Notes: a model not told the origin generated them from the letters alone. 64,000 bases of DNA from Celeribacter naphthalenivorans (GCF_020524585.1 NZ_JAIVLK010000007.1:290907-354906), one strand, 5' to 3'; numbered from the stretch's first letter, positions 37,059 to 46,221 are shown. A program made the numbers and translations.

Positions 37059-37669
37059 AGCACGTCCGTTCCGTCTTTGGTGTCGCCAAAAGGATCGGCA
37101 AGGTCATCCGGCAGATCAACGTCGCGCAGGTGCGCCTCCGGCAAGGACAGACATTGCCCTGTCGGAATGCGGCTGAGCCAGGCGCGTGCGCCCTGATCCG
37201 CTTCGACCCGCAGAATCTCCGGCACCCATTCCACCGGCAGCAACACCGGCGGCAGGCGCGCCGGGCCCAAACGGGCGCAGGCCGGGGCGCCCTTGGCGAT
37301 CAAGGCATCGATGTCCTCGCGCGTCACCCAAGGCATATCCGCCAAAAGGATCATCACCTCTTGGGTCTCCGGCGTGAGATGCCGCAGCCCGGCCTTCAGA
37401 CTGTCGGATTGCGCGCCACCCGCCGGGATCGTCAGTGTCTCCAGCCCCGAAGCCTGTGCGAGTCGCTCAACCTCAGGCGAGGAGACCACCGCAAAACGCT
37501 GCACGGCCTCCGTTTCTGCGGCCAGCCGAAAGGCGGCTTCGGCCAGCGGGCGGCCTTGGAGCGGGGTGAGCAATTTGTCTGTCGAGCCAAATCTACATGA
37601 GGCGCCAGCGGCCAGCACGATCATGGCGCGCGGGCGGGGATTGGCGGGGGAGTCAATCGAGTTTGGCAT
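37055..37669 (-). CDS. mocA: Molybdenum cofactor cytidylyltransferase-like protein (MocA family)
   Basis: A 204-residue nucleotidyltransferase. IVLAAGASCRFGSTDKLLTP is the MobA/MocA CTP-binding loop with the LAAG(A/x)SxRFG pattern, and VMILLADMPWVTREDIDALI supplies the Asp-Met-Pro metal site. MocA makes molybdopterin cytosine dinucleotide for xanthine-oxidase-family enzymes, which fits the molybdenum hydroxylase at 47.9-51.6 kb. The start at 37669 overlaps xdhC by 17 bases; the internal ATG at 37624 is an alternative. Confidence 0.85.
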   Translation of the reverse strand: MPNSIDSPANPRPRAMIVLAAGASCRFGSTDKLLTPLQGRPLAEAAFRLAAETEAVQRFAVVSSPEVERLAQASGLETLTIPAGGAQSDSLKAGLRHLTPETQEVMILLADMPWVTREDIDALIAKGAPACARLGPARLPPVLLPVEWVPEILRVEADQGARAWLSRIPTGQCLSLPEAHLRDVDLPDDLADPFGDTKDGTDVL

Positions 37670-38669
37670 ATTCGAACACCTGCGCCAGAACGCCCGCAGC
37701 AATGGCATAGGGTGCGCGGGCATGGGCCACGAGGCCAAAAGGTTTGACCATCCTGTCGATCTGATCGCGCGGCACGCCAAGGGTTTCGAGCATCATCTCG
37801 CGTGTGGCCCGCGCCGCCGCACTGCCAAGCGCGCCGACATAAAAGGCGGGGCTCGCCAGGGCATGCGCAAGCAGGGGCGGTTCCTTGTCGTGATCGTGGA
37901 AAAACAGCGCCACGGCAGAACGCGCGTCCAGCTGCACCGCGTCTTGCGGCGTGTCCGGCCATCCCGGCCCGGTGAACGGATAGGCGCCTTCTGCGGTCTC
38001 GGTCTTTGGGTCAATATCGGGGCTGTACAACAGGGCCTCGATGTCGGTGGCATGGGCCATGTCGAACAACGCGCGCGCCTCCGGTCCTTTGCCGAAAATC
38101 ACCAGACGCGGGCGGGGCTGAATCTCAAACGTATGGCCGCCGGTCTGCGCGCCGCTGACGAGGCGCCCGTTGGTGAGGCGATTGTCTTGTGTGACGGTCA
38201 GGCGCAGCGGGCGCCGCGTACCCAGACAGGCCAAGGCGTTGGCGATCACCCGCGGCTCGGGCCGGGGAATGAGAGTGATATCAAGCCCGCCGCCGCAGGG
38301 CAATTGCAGATCCATGTAAGGCGAGCCGCGACCGTAGCGCAGGCGTTTGCCTTCGCCGGAATTCAAAGCGTCACGGGCGTGCAGGATGACATCGTCTTCG
38401 ATACATCCCGAAGACAAGGTGCCCCAATGGTCGCCTGAGGCGGAGATGACCATCGCGGCGCCAAGCGGACGATAGGAGGGGCCTTCGATCCCGGTGACCA
38501 TGGCCAGACAGAGTTCATCGCGCAGAGTGCCGTTCTGTGCACCGTCACCTTTGCCGACACCTGCACCGTCCCGCGCAAAGACGTGCAGCGGGACATCGGT
38601 TTCACAGACCTGCAAAATGGTTGAGGCCTCTGAGGGCACGATGGGGTCTGTTCTGTGCATATCTTGCAT
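37653..38669 (-). CDS. xdhC: XdhC/CoxI family molybdenum enzyme maturation protein
   Basis: A 338-residue protein with the XdhC N-terminal domain (LCLAMVTGIEGPSYRPLGAA, then GTLSSGCIEDDVILHA near residues 81-96). The C-terminal Rossmann domain has PRLVIFGKGPEARALFDMA and FYVGALGSAAARATREMMLE. XdhC proteins bind the cytosine- or sulfido-form molybdenum cofactor and insert it into xanthine-dehydrogenase-like enzymes. Together with mocA it forms a maturation pair, though the target operon is about 9 kb away. Confidence 0.9.
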   Translation of the reverse strand: MQDMHRTDPIVPSEASTILQVCETDVPLHVFARDGAGVGKGDGAQNGTLRDELCLAMVTGIEGPSYRPLGAAMVISASGDHWGTLSSGCIEDDVILHARDALNSGEGKRLRYGRGSPYMDLQLPCGGGLDITLIPRPEPRVIANALACLGTRRPLRLTVTQDNRLTNGRLVSGAQTGGHTFEIQPRPRLVIFGKGPEARALFDMAHATDIEALLYSPDIDPKTETAEGAYPFTGPGWPDTPQDAVQLDARSAVALFFHDHDKEPPLLAHALASPAFYVGALGSAAARATREMMLETLGVPRDQIDRMVKPFGLVAHARAPYAIAAGVLAQVFEYAKLD

Positions 38670-38702
38670 AAGCGTCTCGCGATGCCGTTATTGATGCCGT
38701 GT

Positions 38703-38728
38703 CCCCAAGGGCCATACGGCCCGAGGGG
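38703..38728 (-). terminator. Hairpin between the FadL-like gene and xdhC
   Basis: GGGCC/GGCCC around an ATAC loop, extended by CCCC/GGGG after two unpaired bases on each side, lies 20 bases beyond the FadL stop on the minus strand. No T-run is present. Confidence 0.4.
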
Positions 38729-38747
38729 GTGACTTTGAGGCTGTGGC

Positions 38748-39878
38748 TCAGAATGTCCACCCGTAGCTGAAAGAGGCAACCACGAAATCCGTGTCCATCT
38801 CATCGCCCGCACTCGGGCCGCTGCCCATGGCGCGATCACCAAAGTCATATTCGATCCCGGCGGTGAATTCGTGGCCATTGCCGAGCTGCTTGGTGAAACC
38901 GACCGCGACCACATTCGAGTCAATCGCAGGCAACATCGGAATGGCGCTGACGTAATCCGTGTCGAAATGCCGGTCCGCAAAAGTCACACCGCCGCGGAGC
39001 GTCAGGTCGGGGCGCATCTCATAGGACAGGCCGACACGGTAGATGTTTTGGTCGCGAAACCCGAACAGATCACTGAATTCCGTATCCCCCCAATTGATCC
39101 GAAGATAATCGGCGGCAAGCGTCAGTTGATCATTCAGATCGACCGCAACGCCCAGGCCAAATTGTTCCGGCAAGTCGATTTTGCCCCCGACCGGGGCAAG
39201 AACGTCGTCGGAATAGCCCTTCAGCTCGCCCATATGGATTTTTGAGCCATACATCATGCCGAGGCTGACATTTTCGTTGACGTTCCAGAGCGCGCCGAGA
39301 CGCAGGCCCGCGCCGGTCGAGTACTTCAGCCCATGATCGCCGACACCGGGCAGGTTCTTCAGCTCAAGGAGATGCACCGCCAAGGCCGCAGAGGCGCCGA
39401 TGGCGAAATCGGGCGTGGGTTTATAGGTCACGGTCGGCAGAACCAGCGTGGATTGATAAAGCCCTTCGCTGCCGTTGGGCGCGCCGGTGTAGAGTTGATC
39501 GTCATATTTCGCCGCCCCGCCGCCCGACAGGGTGGAGACGCCGACAGTCCATTGGTCATTCAGCGGACGGTTGTAGCCGATCTCCGGCACCGGGGCAAAA
39601 CCCGTGCCTTCGTTGTCGATGCCGCCGAAGGTGCCCTCCATCTGCAAAAAGATCAGCTGGGTGCCCAGATCGAGGCGATGCCCGACAAAGGCCATGCCTG
39701 CCGGGTTGTTCGAGGCGGCCATGGCGTCCTGGGGAAAGGCCAAAGAGGCCCCGCCCATGCCTTGGGCCTTGCTGCCGTAGCCGGTGAGCTGGGTGCCGTT
39801 GGTGGCCATCGCCGGTGTGGCCGCGATCCCGGCAACACAAAGCCCCGCGCCCGCAAGCGTGTTGAGAATGGTTTTCAT
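38748..39878 (-). CDS. FadL/TodX-family outer-membrane channel
   Basis: A 376-residue outer-membrane beta-barrel. The signal peptide MKTILNTLAGAGLCVAGIAA is cleaved near PAMA, and the mature N-terminus NGTQLTGYGSKAQGMGGASL is the FadL hatch with the conserved NPA motif (ASNNPAGMAF). The C-terminus ends ASFSYGWTF, a typical aromatic-terminated barrel strand. Such proteins pass hydrophobic aromatics or fatty acids across the outer membrane. It fits uptake for the surrounding aromatic-degradation genes. The start at 39878 follows GGGAGG. Confidence 0.9.
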   Translation of the reverse strand: MKTILNTLAGAGLCVAGIAATPAMATNGTQLTGYGSKAQGMGGASLAFPQDAMAASNNPAGMAFVGHRLDLGTQLIFLQMEGTFGGIDNEGTGFAPVPEIGYNRPLNDQWTVGVSTLSGGGAAKYDDQLYTGAPNGSEGLYQSTLVLPTVTYKPTPDFAIGASAALAVHLLELKNLPGVGDHGLKYSTGAGLRLGALWNVNENVSLGMMYGSKIHMGELKGYSDDVLAPVGGKIDLPEQFGLGVAVDLNDQLTLAADYLRINWGDTEFSDLFGFRDQNIYRVGLSYEMRPDLTLRGGVTFADRHFDTDYVSAIPMLPAIDSNVVAVGFTKQLGNGHEFTAGIEYDFGDRAMGSGPSAGDEMDTDFVVASFSYGWTF

Positions 39879-40140
39879 ACTGTTCCTCCCGTTGAGGCGC
39901 CCTTTTTTGTTGTGGCTCGGGGAGTGCGCCCTCCCCCAGGGCCTCTGCCTCCTCCCAAAGGCAGATGGCGCCAGCCCTAAAGCTAAGCATGATTTCCTCA
40001 ATGGGCAACAAATTGCACAATATGGAAATTGCGGGCGCGTTCGCAGGGCGGGAGTTAAGCGTTTGAAATGATTTGTGTATTCATTTTGAGAATGTGAGCG
40101 TGCGCAGAAATCATCTCAGCTTCGTCGCTTTCACCGGTAG

Positions 40141-40167
40141 GAGAAGGCGCTTTGAGGGCGCCTTCTC
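40141..40167 (-). terminator. Hairpin after the flavin reductase gene
   Basis: A perfect 10-base stem GAGAAGGCGC/GCGCCTTCTC with a 7-base loop lies 9 bases beyond the reductase stop codon on the minus strand. It has no T-run. Confidence 0.55.
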
Positions 40168-40175
40168 CCGTGATG

Positions 40176-40667
40176 TCAGGCCACCGGTGCAGGGATTGTG
40201 CGCGCCGGATGGAAACCGCGATCGTAGTAATAGACCGGGTCTGTTCCGGTCATCTCGACATGCTCGACCTGACCAATCAGAAGGCTGTGATCCCCATAGG
40301 GCGTCACGTCGTAGCGGCTGCATTTGAGGCTCACAGAGGCGTTTTTCAGGCCGGGAAGCCCTCGCGCGTCGTCCTCGAAGTCGAGCCCGGAAAACTTGTC
40401 GGCACCGCGGCGGGCAAAGCGCATGGCGAGATCGCTGTGCCGGGCATCGAGGATGTGGATGTTCCACTGCGCCGCGTCACGAAAGGCGTCATGACATTCG
40501 GCTGTGTCGGCAAGGCAGACGAGAACAAGCGGCGGATCGGCGGAGACCGAGCAAAAGGAACTGGCGGTAAAACCGCGCGGACGGCCGCTCTGGTCCCGGG
40601 TGGTGACGATGGTCACACCGCTGGGAAACCGGGCCATGGCGTTGCGAAACAGGTCTTTGGCAATCAT
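40176..40667 (-). CDS. Flavin reductase family protein (HpaC-like)
   Basis: A 163-residue flavin-binding split-barrel protein. MARFPSGVTIVTTRDQSGRP and GFTASSFCSVSADPPLVLVC are the hallmark of NAD(P)H:flavin oxidoreductases that feed two-component monooxygenases. It probably reduces FMN or FAD for the oxygenase at 41478-42656, which lies 0.8 kb away on the same strand with a TetR gene in between. A clear Shine-Dalgarno, AGGAG, sits upstream. Confidence 0.9.
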   Translation of the reverse strand: MIAKDLFRNAMARFPSGVTIVTTRDQSGRPRGFTASSFCSVSADPPLVLVCLADTAECHDAFRDAAQWNIHILDARHSDLAMRFARRGADKFSGLDFEDDARGLPGLKNASVSLKCSRYDVTPYGDHSLLIGQVEHVEMTGTDPVYYYDRGFHPARTIPAPVA

Positions 40668-40841
40668 GGTGAAGACTCCTGAGGAACAAGTTGTGCGTTA
40701 CGGGGCGCGTGATCTGCCCCGAAAAGATGAGCGAGGCGCTGTCCCGCGCTCAAAATGCGGGAAAGGCGGTGGTGGTTTCGGGCAAGGTCTCTATGCTGAA
40801 CTTGCAACCGGATGCGGACAAAGCCGGAAGAGAGAGTGAGC

Positions 40842-41468
40842 ATGACGGAACAACGAAACTCGGGCCGGCGAGACGGCAACACGCGCAGCATCCAGATCGC
40901 CGATGCTGCGATTGACGTGCTTGCGGCGGAGGGCGGACGTGGCCTGACCCATCGCGCCGTGGACCGACATCTCAACTGGCCCGAAGGTACGACCAGCCGC
41001 TATTACCGCACGCGCGACGCCTTGATGACGGCGATTGTGCAGCGCCTGATCGACGTTGAGGTCACCTCGTTCACCGAGTGGCAAAATCGCGCCGCTTCCG
41101 GTCCGATGACGCTGGAAAAAATCGCCGAACTTCTGTCCTATGCCTTTCGCGACTGGATCGCCGGGAGCACGCGACAGCTCGCGCGTTATGAGCTGTCGCT
41201 CGAGGGGCGCAGGCGCCCCGCTGTGCATGAGGCGCTGTTGTCCGGGCGGCGGCAACTCAACGAGATTGTCGCCCAGGCGCTTGAGGCGGCGGGCTTTCCG
41301 AACCCGACCGTGCAGGCGACCCTGCTGGTCTCCGGCGTGGATGGCCTCTGTCATGACATGCTCCTTCATCCCGAGATCACCATCGATCCCGATGAGATCG
41401 ACGGCATCTTGCAGCGGTGGCTGGATGCGGAACAGCGTGCCCCGCATCCTGTCCGATCGGGTCTGTGA
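40842..41468 (+). CDS. TetR/AcrR family transcriptional regulator
   Basis: A 208-residue protein. The TetR helix-turn-helix lies at about residues 15-60: NTRSIQIADAAIDVLAAEGG then RGLTHRAVDRHLNWPEGTTS and RYYRTRDALMTAIVQRL. The all-helical C-terminal part binds a ligand. The ATG at 40842 is preferred; an in-frame start at 40812 lacks a Shine-Dalgarno. It is divergent from the flavin reductase and convergent with the oxygenase, so it probably controls one or both. Confidence 0.88.
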   Translation: MTEQRNSGRRDGNTRSIQIADAAIDVLAAEGGRGLTHRAVDRHLNWPEGTTSRYYRTRDALMTAIVQRLIDVEVTSFTEWQNRAASGPMTLEKIAELLSYAFRDWIAGSTRQLARYELSLEGRRRPAVHEALLSGRRQLNEIVAQALEAAGFPNPTVQATLLVSGVDGLCHDMLLHPEITIDPDEIDGILQRWLDAEQRAPHPVRSGL

Positions 41469-41477
41469 CCGGGCCCG

Positions 41478-42656
41478 TTAGATAAAGGGAATATCCGGCT
41501 CCATCCCGGCCAAGACGCGTCCGTAAAGCTCGGCATTGGTGTTGAACAACAGGAACGCATGGACCGAAATCGTGCGAATGTCGCGCAGGATCGCGGGGAG
41601 GTCGTCCTTGAGATGGATCGCACTCGCGCCCGAGCCCTGCTCGACAATCTCACAGACCTCACGCGCCAGTTTGATCGCCCAGGCAATGTCCGAGCGGCAT
41701 CGCACACGGGTCTCGATGTCCCATTCTGCGCCCGTGGCCATATGCTGGTCCACTGCGCGGGTCAGGCGAAAGGCGTGGAATTCGGCCTGATCAAGTTTGG
41801 CCTGCGCTTCGGCCAGTTGCAGATGCGTCACCGGCGCTTCGGCCTGTTTCGAATAGCTGGTGTAGGTGATGCCCTTCTTGCCGATCCGTTCTTTGAACAG
41901 CCGCAGCGCCTTGCGCGCCAGACCCAAAGGCGTGCCGGCGGAGACGGCGCACATGACCGGCACAAAGGGTTGTTTGTAATAGGCATCGTCCGAGACAGAC
42001 GAGGCCCGATAGGTGCCGTTGACCACATCCATGAAGGGCACCATGCGGTGATCCGGCACAAAGGTTTCCGGCAGGACGACCGCATTCGAACCGGTGCCGA
42101 CAAAGCCCGAAACGTGCCAGTCGTCTTGCACCTCAAACGCCTCTTTGGGGATCAGGCAGGCGACGGGCGGGCCGCCCTCTTCGGGCATCATAGGGGCGAA
42201 AATCCAGCCTGCGTGATGCTGCCCAGAGGCAAAGAAATATTTGCCGGACACCATCGCACCGCCGGCGACGCGTCGCCCTTTGCCGGTGGGCGAGAACAGC
42301 CCTGAGGAATAGGGTTTGTCGCTGGACATCACCTCGTTCATGGCCTGGTCCCCGAAGGCACAGATCATATGCGCCACCGCGTTGTAGATACAGTTGACCC
42401 AGGAAACGGAGGCGTCCGCCTCGGCCAGGGCCGCGTTGACTTCGAGCTGGGTCGTCATGCTGGCGCGACTGCCGCCTTGAGACTTGGGGGCGGTCATATG
42501 CGGCAGGCCTTCGGTCATCACGGCCTTTATGGCGGCATCTGCCGGGCGTTTGAGATCGAAGGTCTCAGAGCTGTGCTGCGCCACGGTTTGGGCTGCGTGT
42601 TTTGCCTTTTGGACAAGCTCCGTGGTTCCGACTCCGTCGGTTACGTGGTGATTCAT
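41478..42656 (-). CDS. Two-component flavin-dependent monooxygenase, oxygenase subunit (acyl-CoA dehydrogenase fold)
   Basis: A 392-residue protein of the HsaA/DszC-like group of group-D flavin monooxygenases, which share the acyl-CoA dehydrogenase fold but use reduced flavin and O2. Recognisable parts are ALAEADASVSWVNCIYNAVA near the N-terminus, GRRVAGGAMVSGKYFFASGQ, WHVSGFVGTGSNAVVLPETF and the C-terminal helical region with VCEIVEQGSGASAIHLKDDL. The substrate is probably aromatic. The reductase partner is encoded at 40176-40667. GGAGG precedes the ATG at 42656. Confidence 0.85.
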   Translation of the reverse strand: MNHHVTDGVGTTELVQKAKHAAQTVAQHSSETFDLKRPADAAIKAVMTEGLPHMTAPKSQGGSRASMTTQLEVNAALAEADASVSWVNCIYNAVAHMICAFGDQAMNEVMSSDKPYSSGLFSPTGKGRRVAGGAMVSGKYFFASGQHHAGWIFAPMMPEEGGPPVACLIPKEAFEVQDDWHVSGFVGTGSNAVVLPETFVPDHRMVPFMDVVNGTYRASSVSDDAYYKQPFVPVMCAVSAGTPLGLARKALRLFKERIGKKGITYTSYSKQAEAPVTHLQLAEAQAKLDQAEFHAFRLTRAVDQHMATGAEWDIETRVRCRSDIAWAIKLAREVCEIVEQGSGASAIHLKDDLPAILRDIRTISVHAFLLFNTNAELYGRVLAGMEPDIPFI

Positions 42657-43189
42657 GATTTCCTCCCTTGGATGTTCCTTCGGTCTCTCGCCGATGGGAA
42701 CAAGATCGCTACACCTGTAGCGCTTTTACGGTAGTCAGAGAAAACACATTCCGACAAGATTTTTTTCGCGCGCCGCGCTTCAAATCTGGGTTGCGTTCAA
42801 AAAAAGCTGTTTTGTTTCAGGGCACTGGGTGTGAAAATTTTATGCGGGAAAAGCATGTTTCCACACCGATGGCACGCAAAACCCCGAGGGGAGGCGGGGC
42901 TGAGCATCACGGATCCCGGTAGAAATGCATGTCCCTCAGACTGGTTGAACCGGCGACAGAAAAGGGCCGCAGGCGACGTCCAAAGATCCGATTCGCCAAA
43001 ACGCGGCGCGGTCGTTTGATCGGAGGGATCGCGCCTTGTTCAGCCTCGAGCTGACCCGCATTTGGCGACATCTGTGAAAGGCGAACTGCATCGGGCGCAG
43101 GGTTTAAATATGTCAAAATGATATTTTGAGACGGAATAAGTATTCAGTTTTGGAATGAAATGCCGCGCGACGCGATCAGGCAGCCTTAG
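42657..43189. other. Intergenic region between oxygenase and LysR genes
   Basis: About 530 bases with no convincing gene. It should hold the promoter of the oxygenase gene (minus strand). A perfect inverted repeat, TCAAAAT-gat-ATTTTGA, lies at 43113-43129, about 60 bases beyond the LysR stop; it may be a weak transcript end or a regulator site. I see no RNA gene. Confidence 0.4.
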
Positions 43190-44140
43190 TCAGTCTCGTT
43201 TCGAGGGAGTCTCGGCGTCATGCGCGTTCAGAAGCGCCAAAAGCCAGGCTCGGAATTCCGCAAGGGGCGGGTAGGATTGCATTTCTTTCGGGTAAACCAA
43301 ATAACCGGTGCGATGCGAGGGCATCGAAAAATCCGAAACATGGACGAGGCGTCCGGACGCGATTTCATTTTCCAGCAATTCGTCCGGCGCCAATGCCACG
43401 CCCAGCCCGCGCGCGGCGGCTTCGAGCAGCATGGTATAGCTTTCAAAGGTCAAAAGCGGGCGGGCTCGCAGTGCCTCTATCCCCAGCTCTTCGAAGCGAC
43501 TGCGCTGTTTGTTGCGCTCCGCGGTGTGGAGCAAGAGGTGCAGCCCCTTCAGTGCTGCGCGGTTTCCGCTTTGTAACGCCTGAGCGAGATCCGGACTGGC
43601 CACGGCGCGCAGTCTCAATTGGATCAACTCTTCCCAAACCGCATCTGTGCCGGGCGTGGCGGCAAAATCAATCGTCGCGTGTAACTCTCCGGGGCTGGCG
43701 TGCGGGCGCGAGGGCAGGCGGGTCGCAAACTCCACCGTGATGTCGGGATGCGCCGCGAAAAAGCTCGGCATGCGCGGAATAAGCCAAAGACTTCCAAAGG
43801 TTGGGGGGATGCCGAGGCGTAACACGCCGCCTTGATCGCCCAATGTGATCGCCTCGGTTGTGGCGGCGGTCAGGTGGGTGAGGATCTGACGGATCTGTTC
43901 AGCATAATAGGCTCCTGAGGCGGTGGCGACGATCTGTCTGCGCCGGTTCTTTTCCAACAGCGGTACGCCGAGCAACTGTTCCAATCCGGCCACCTGGCGA
44001 CTTACCGCACTTTGGGTCAGGGCAAGCTCTTCGGCGGCAATGGTGAAGCTGCCATTGCGCATGACGGCTTCGAAGGCGGCGAGTGTGGAAATCGCCGGTG
44101 TGAGTCGCCGGGAGCGACGATGATCATTCTGATTAGTCAT
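43190..44140 (-). CDS. LysR family transcriptional regulator
   Basis: A 316-residue LysR protein. The N-terminal winged helix is ISTLAAFEAVMRNGSFTIAA then EELALTQSAVSRQVAGLEQL. The C-terminal periplasmic-binding-like domain has LRLGIPPTFGSLWLIPRMPS. It is divergent from the large operon that starts at 44256, the classic place for a LysR activator responding to a pathway intermediate. Confidence 0.92.
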   Translation of the reverse strand: MTNQNDHRRSRRLTPAISTLAAFEAVMRNGSFTIAAEELALTQSAVSRQVAGLEQLLGVPLLEKNRRRQIVATASGAYYAEQIRQILTHLTAATTEAITLGDQGGVLRLGIPPTFGSLWLIPRMPSFFAAHPDITVEFATRLPSRPHASPGELHATIDFAATPGTDAVWEELIQLRLRAVASPDLAQALQSGNRAALKGLHLLLHTAERNKQRSRFEELGIEALRARPLLTFESYTMLLEAAARGLGVALAPDELLENEIASGRLVHVSDFSMPSHRTGYLVYPKEMQSYPPLAEFRAWLLALLNAHDAETPSKRD

Positions 44141-44255
44141 ATTGAAAATGAGTGAACGTCATTTGTTACCTCTCTGGGTACCCACTATATCTGGATGCAA
44201 GGAGAGAAGCAATTGCGTCATGTGAAATGCATTGCGGAATAAGGGAGGAGAAGGA

Positions 44256-45296
44256 ATGAGTTTTCGTGTGGAGCTATCGCCGAGCGGAGCCAGTTTCGAG
44301 GTGGCGGAAGGGGAAAGCATTCTGAACGCCGCGCTCGATTCGGGTCATCAGCTCGCTTATTCTTGCCGTCGCGGCACCTGCGCGACCTGTAAATGCAAGA
44401 TCGTCAGTGGAGACGTCGATTACGGACAGTATCTTGAAGCGATGTTGCCGGAGAGCGAAAAGGCCAAGGGCTATGCGCTGTTGTGTCAGGCCAAGCCGCT
44501 GAGCGATGTGACGGTCGAGGCCGAAGAGCTGAAGCTCAAGGCGCAAAAGCCGAGGGTGGTGCCGTGTCGGGTGCATGAGCTGAACAAGCTGACCCCTGAC
44601 ATTGCCGTCTTGAACCTGCGTCTGCCGCAGAACGAGGAATTCCGTCACGTGGCCGGGCAATACATCGACATCCTGCTGAAAGACGGTCGTCGTCGGTCCT
44701 ATTCGATCGCGAACAAACCCTCCGTGCATGGGGTGATTGACCTGGAATTGCACCTGCGTCATTCGCCGGGCGGGGCCTTCACCGATCATGCGTTTTCCAA
44801 CATGAAACAGCGCGAAATTCTGAAATTCGAAGGGCCGCTCGGCACGATGTACCTCCGCGAAGACAGCGACAAGCCAATCGTATTCCTCGCCAGCGGCACA
44901 GGATTCGCGCCGATCAAGGCGATCATCGAATACGCGCTTGCCGAAGGCTTTGAGCGCAAGATGGTGCTCTATTGGGGCGGTCGTCACCCGCAGGACATTT
45001 ATATGCAGGAGCTCGCCGAAGGTTGGGCCAGGGATCACGCGAATTTCGAATTCGTGCCGGTGGTGTCCGACCCGGAACCGGAACATGGCTGGACCGGGCG
45101 CACGGGATTTGTGCACCAGGCCGTGCTCGACGACATCGAAGATATGTCGAATTATCAGGTCTACGCCTGCGGCAACCCGATGATGGTCGATGGTGCGCGC
45201 GCCGATTTCGTGGCGCAACGCGGCATGGATGAGGCCGAATTCTTCGCCGATCCGTTCACCACGGAAGCCGATTTGGCCAAGGCGGTTGCAAGCTAA
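44256..45296 (+). CDS. Ferredoxin-NAD(P)H oxidoreductase (2Fe-2S plus FAD), phenol-hydroxylase-reductase type
   Basis: A 346-residue electron-transfer protein. The N-terminal plant-type ferredoxin domain has the cysteine set SCRRGTCATCKCKIVSG, with the last Cys in YALLCQAKPL. The FAD domain has RSYSIANKP (RxYS motif) and the NAD(P) domain has FLASGTGFAPIKAIIEYAL, ending CGNPMMVDGARADF. It passes electrons from NAD(P)H to an oxygenase. No Rieske or diiron oxygenase lies next to it here. It is the first gene of the operon; GGGAGGAG sets the start. Confidence 0.92.
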   Translation: MSFRVELSPSGASFEVAEGESILNAALDSGHQLAYSCRRGTCATCKCKIVSGDVDYGQYLEAMLPESEKAKGYALLCQAKPLSDVTVEAEELKLKAQKPRVVPCRVHELNKLTPDIAVLNLRLPQNEEFRHVAGQYIDILLKDGRRRSYSIANKPSVHGVIDLELHLRHSPGGAFTDHAFSNMKQREILKFEGPLGTMYLREDSDKPIVFLASGTGFAPIKAIIEYALAEGFERKMVLYWGGRHPQDIYMQELAEGWARDHANFEFVPVVSDPEPEHGWTGRTGFVHQAVLDDIEDMSNYQVYACGNPMMVDGARADFVAQRGMDEAEFFADPFTTEADLAKAVAS

Positions 45297-45329
45297 AGGC
45301 CGGGCTTTGCGTTTGGAGGAGGCGCGGAC

Positions 45330-45641
45330 ATGACCACAACACCGATCACCGTCCTAGTGACATTCGACGTGAAGCCGGGGCAGGCGGAGGCCTTTCGCGC
45401 CGTTCTCGACCCGGTGCTCGACGCGATGCGCGAAGAGGACAGTTTTATCAGCGCCACGCTGAGCGTCGATCCGGAACATGAGACCCGTTTTCTACTGGTC
45501 GAGACCTGGAGCGACGGCGCGGAGTTGATGACCGTTCAGCTCAAACGCCCCTATCGCGCCGCGATGAACGCCGTCTTCGAAGAGATTTTGCTCAAACCGC
45601 AAGAGGTCGCGGTTTGGCATCCCCTACGCTCGGATCCGTGA
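45330..45641 (+). CDS. ABM-domain protein (antibiotic biosynthesis monooxygenase/quinol monooxygenase-like)
   Basis: A 103-residue dimeric ferredoxin-like fold protein: ITVLVTFDVKPGQAEAFRAV as the first beta-alpha unit, and ETRFLLVETWSDGAELMTVQ as the later strands. ABM proteins oxidise quinols or polyketide phenols without cofactor, or act as small auxiliary proteins. It lies between the reductase and the VOC protein in the same direction, so it may act on a hydroquinone intermediate. Confidence 0.75.
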   Translation: MTTTPITVLVTFDVKPGQAEAFRAVLDPVLDAMREEDSFISATLSVDPEHETRFLLVETWSDGAELMTVQLKRPYRAAMNAVFEEILLKPQEVAVWHPLRSDP

Positions 45642-45698
45642 AAGCGCGGGCCGACAAGACTGACGAAAGATCAAAATAACCTTAGGAGGAAACACGCC

Positions 45699-46175
45699 AT
45701 GATCGAGATCGCAGACCCGATTTTCAAACCCGACAACCAGAATTCCGTGGTCAAACCGCTGTTGATGACCCACGGCACGATGGAATGCCGCAATCTGACG
45801 GAATCGCGCAAATTCCTTGAGGAATTCCTCGGGATGGAATGTGTGCGCCACAACCCGGACGGTATGCATGCCCGCTGCGGTATGAAATTCAGCATCGTCT
45901 GCCTTCAAACCGAAAAGCCGATGAACAAGCTGACGATCCTCAACCACTGGGGCCTCGATGTGGCCACCAAGGAAGAGGTCGACGCAGCGCATAGAGCGGC
46001 CATCGAGATGCAGGACAAGTACAAGATCAAAAGCATCACCGATCCGATCATGCGCCACGGCATTTACTCTTTCTACCTCGAAGATCTCGACGGAAACTTC
46101 TGGGAAATCGAATATTATGATGGCGGCTCGGTGCACGAGGACGCGTTCGATTTCGGCGACCGTTTCGAAGAGTAA
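45699..46175 (+). CDS. VOC family protein, possible extradiol-type dioxygenase
   Basis: A 158-residue single VOC module pair. Candidate iron ligands are His in LLMTHGTMECRN, His in LTILNHWGLDVA and Glu in GNFWEIEYYDGG, in positions matching the 2-His-1-Glu triad of extradiol dioxygenases. It is about half the size of a two-domain type I extradiol enzyme. Ring cleavage is plausible from context (reductase, ABM, hydrolases) but unproven; a glyoxalase-type role is the alternative. Confidence 0.75.
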   Translation: MIEIADPIFKPDNQNSVVKPLLMTHGTMECRNLTESRKFLEEFLGMECVRHNPDGMHARCGMKFSIVCLQTEKPMNKLTILNHWGLDVATKEEVDAAHRAAIEMQDKYKIKSITDPIMRHGIYSFYLEDLDGNFWEIEYYDGGSVHEDAFDFGDRFEE

Positions 46176-46195
46176 CGGACGGCTGAGAGCGACTT

Positions 46196-46221
46196 CGGCG
46201 CGTCTGTGGAGGGGCGCGCCG
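46196..46221 (+). terminator. Possible terminator after the VOC gene
   Basis: CGGCGCG/CGCGCCG (7-base stem, 12-base loop) followed by TTGTTT, 20 bases after the VOC stop. The loop is long and the T-run interrupted, so termination is probably partial. Confidence 0.4.
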
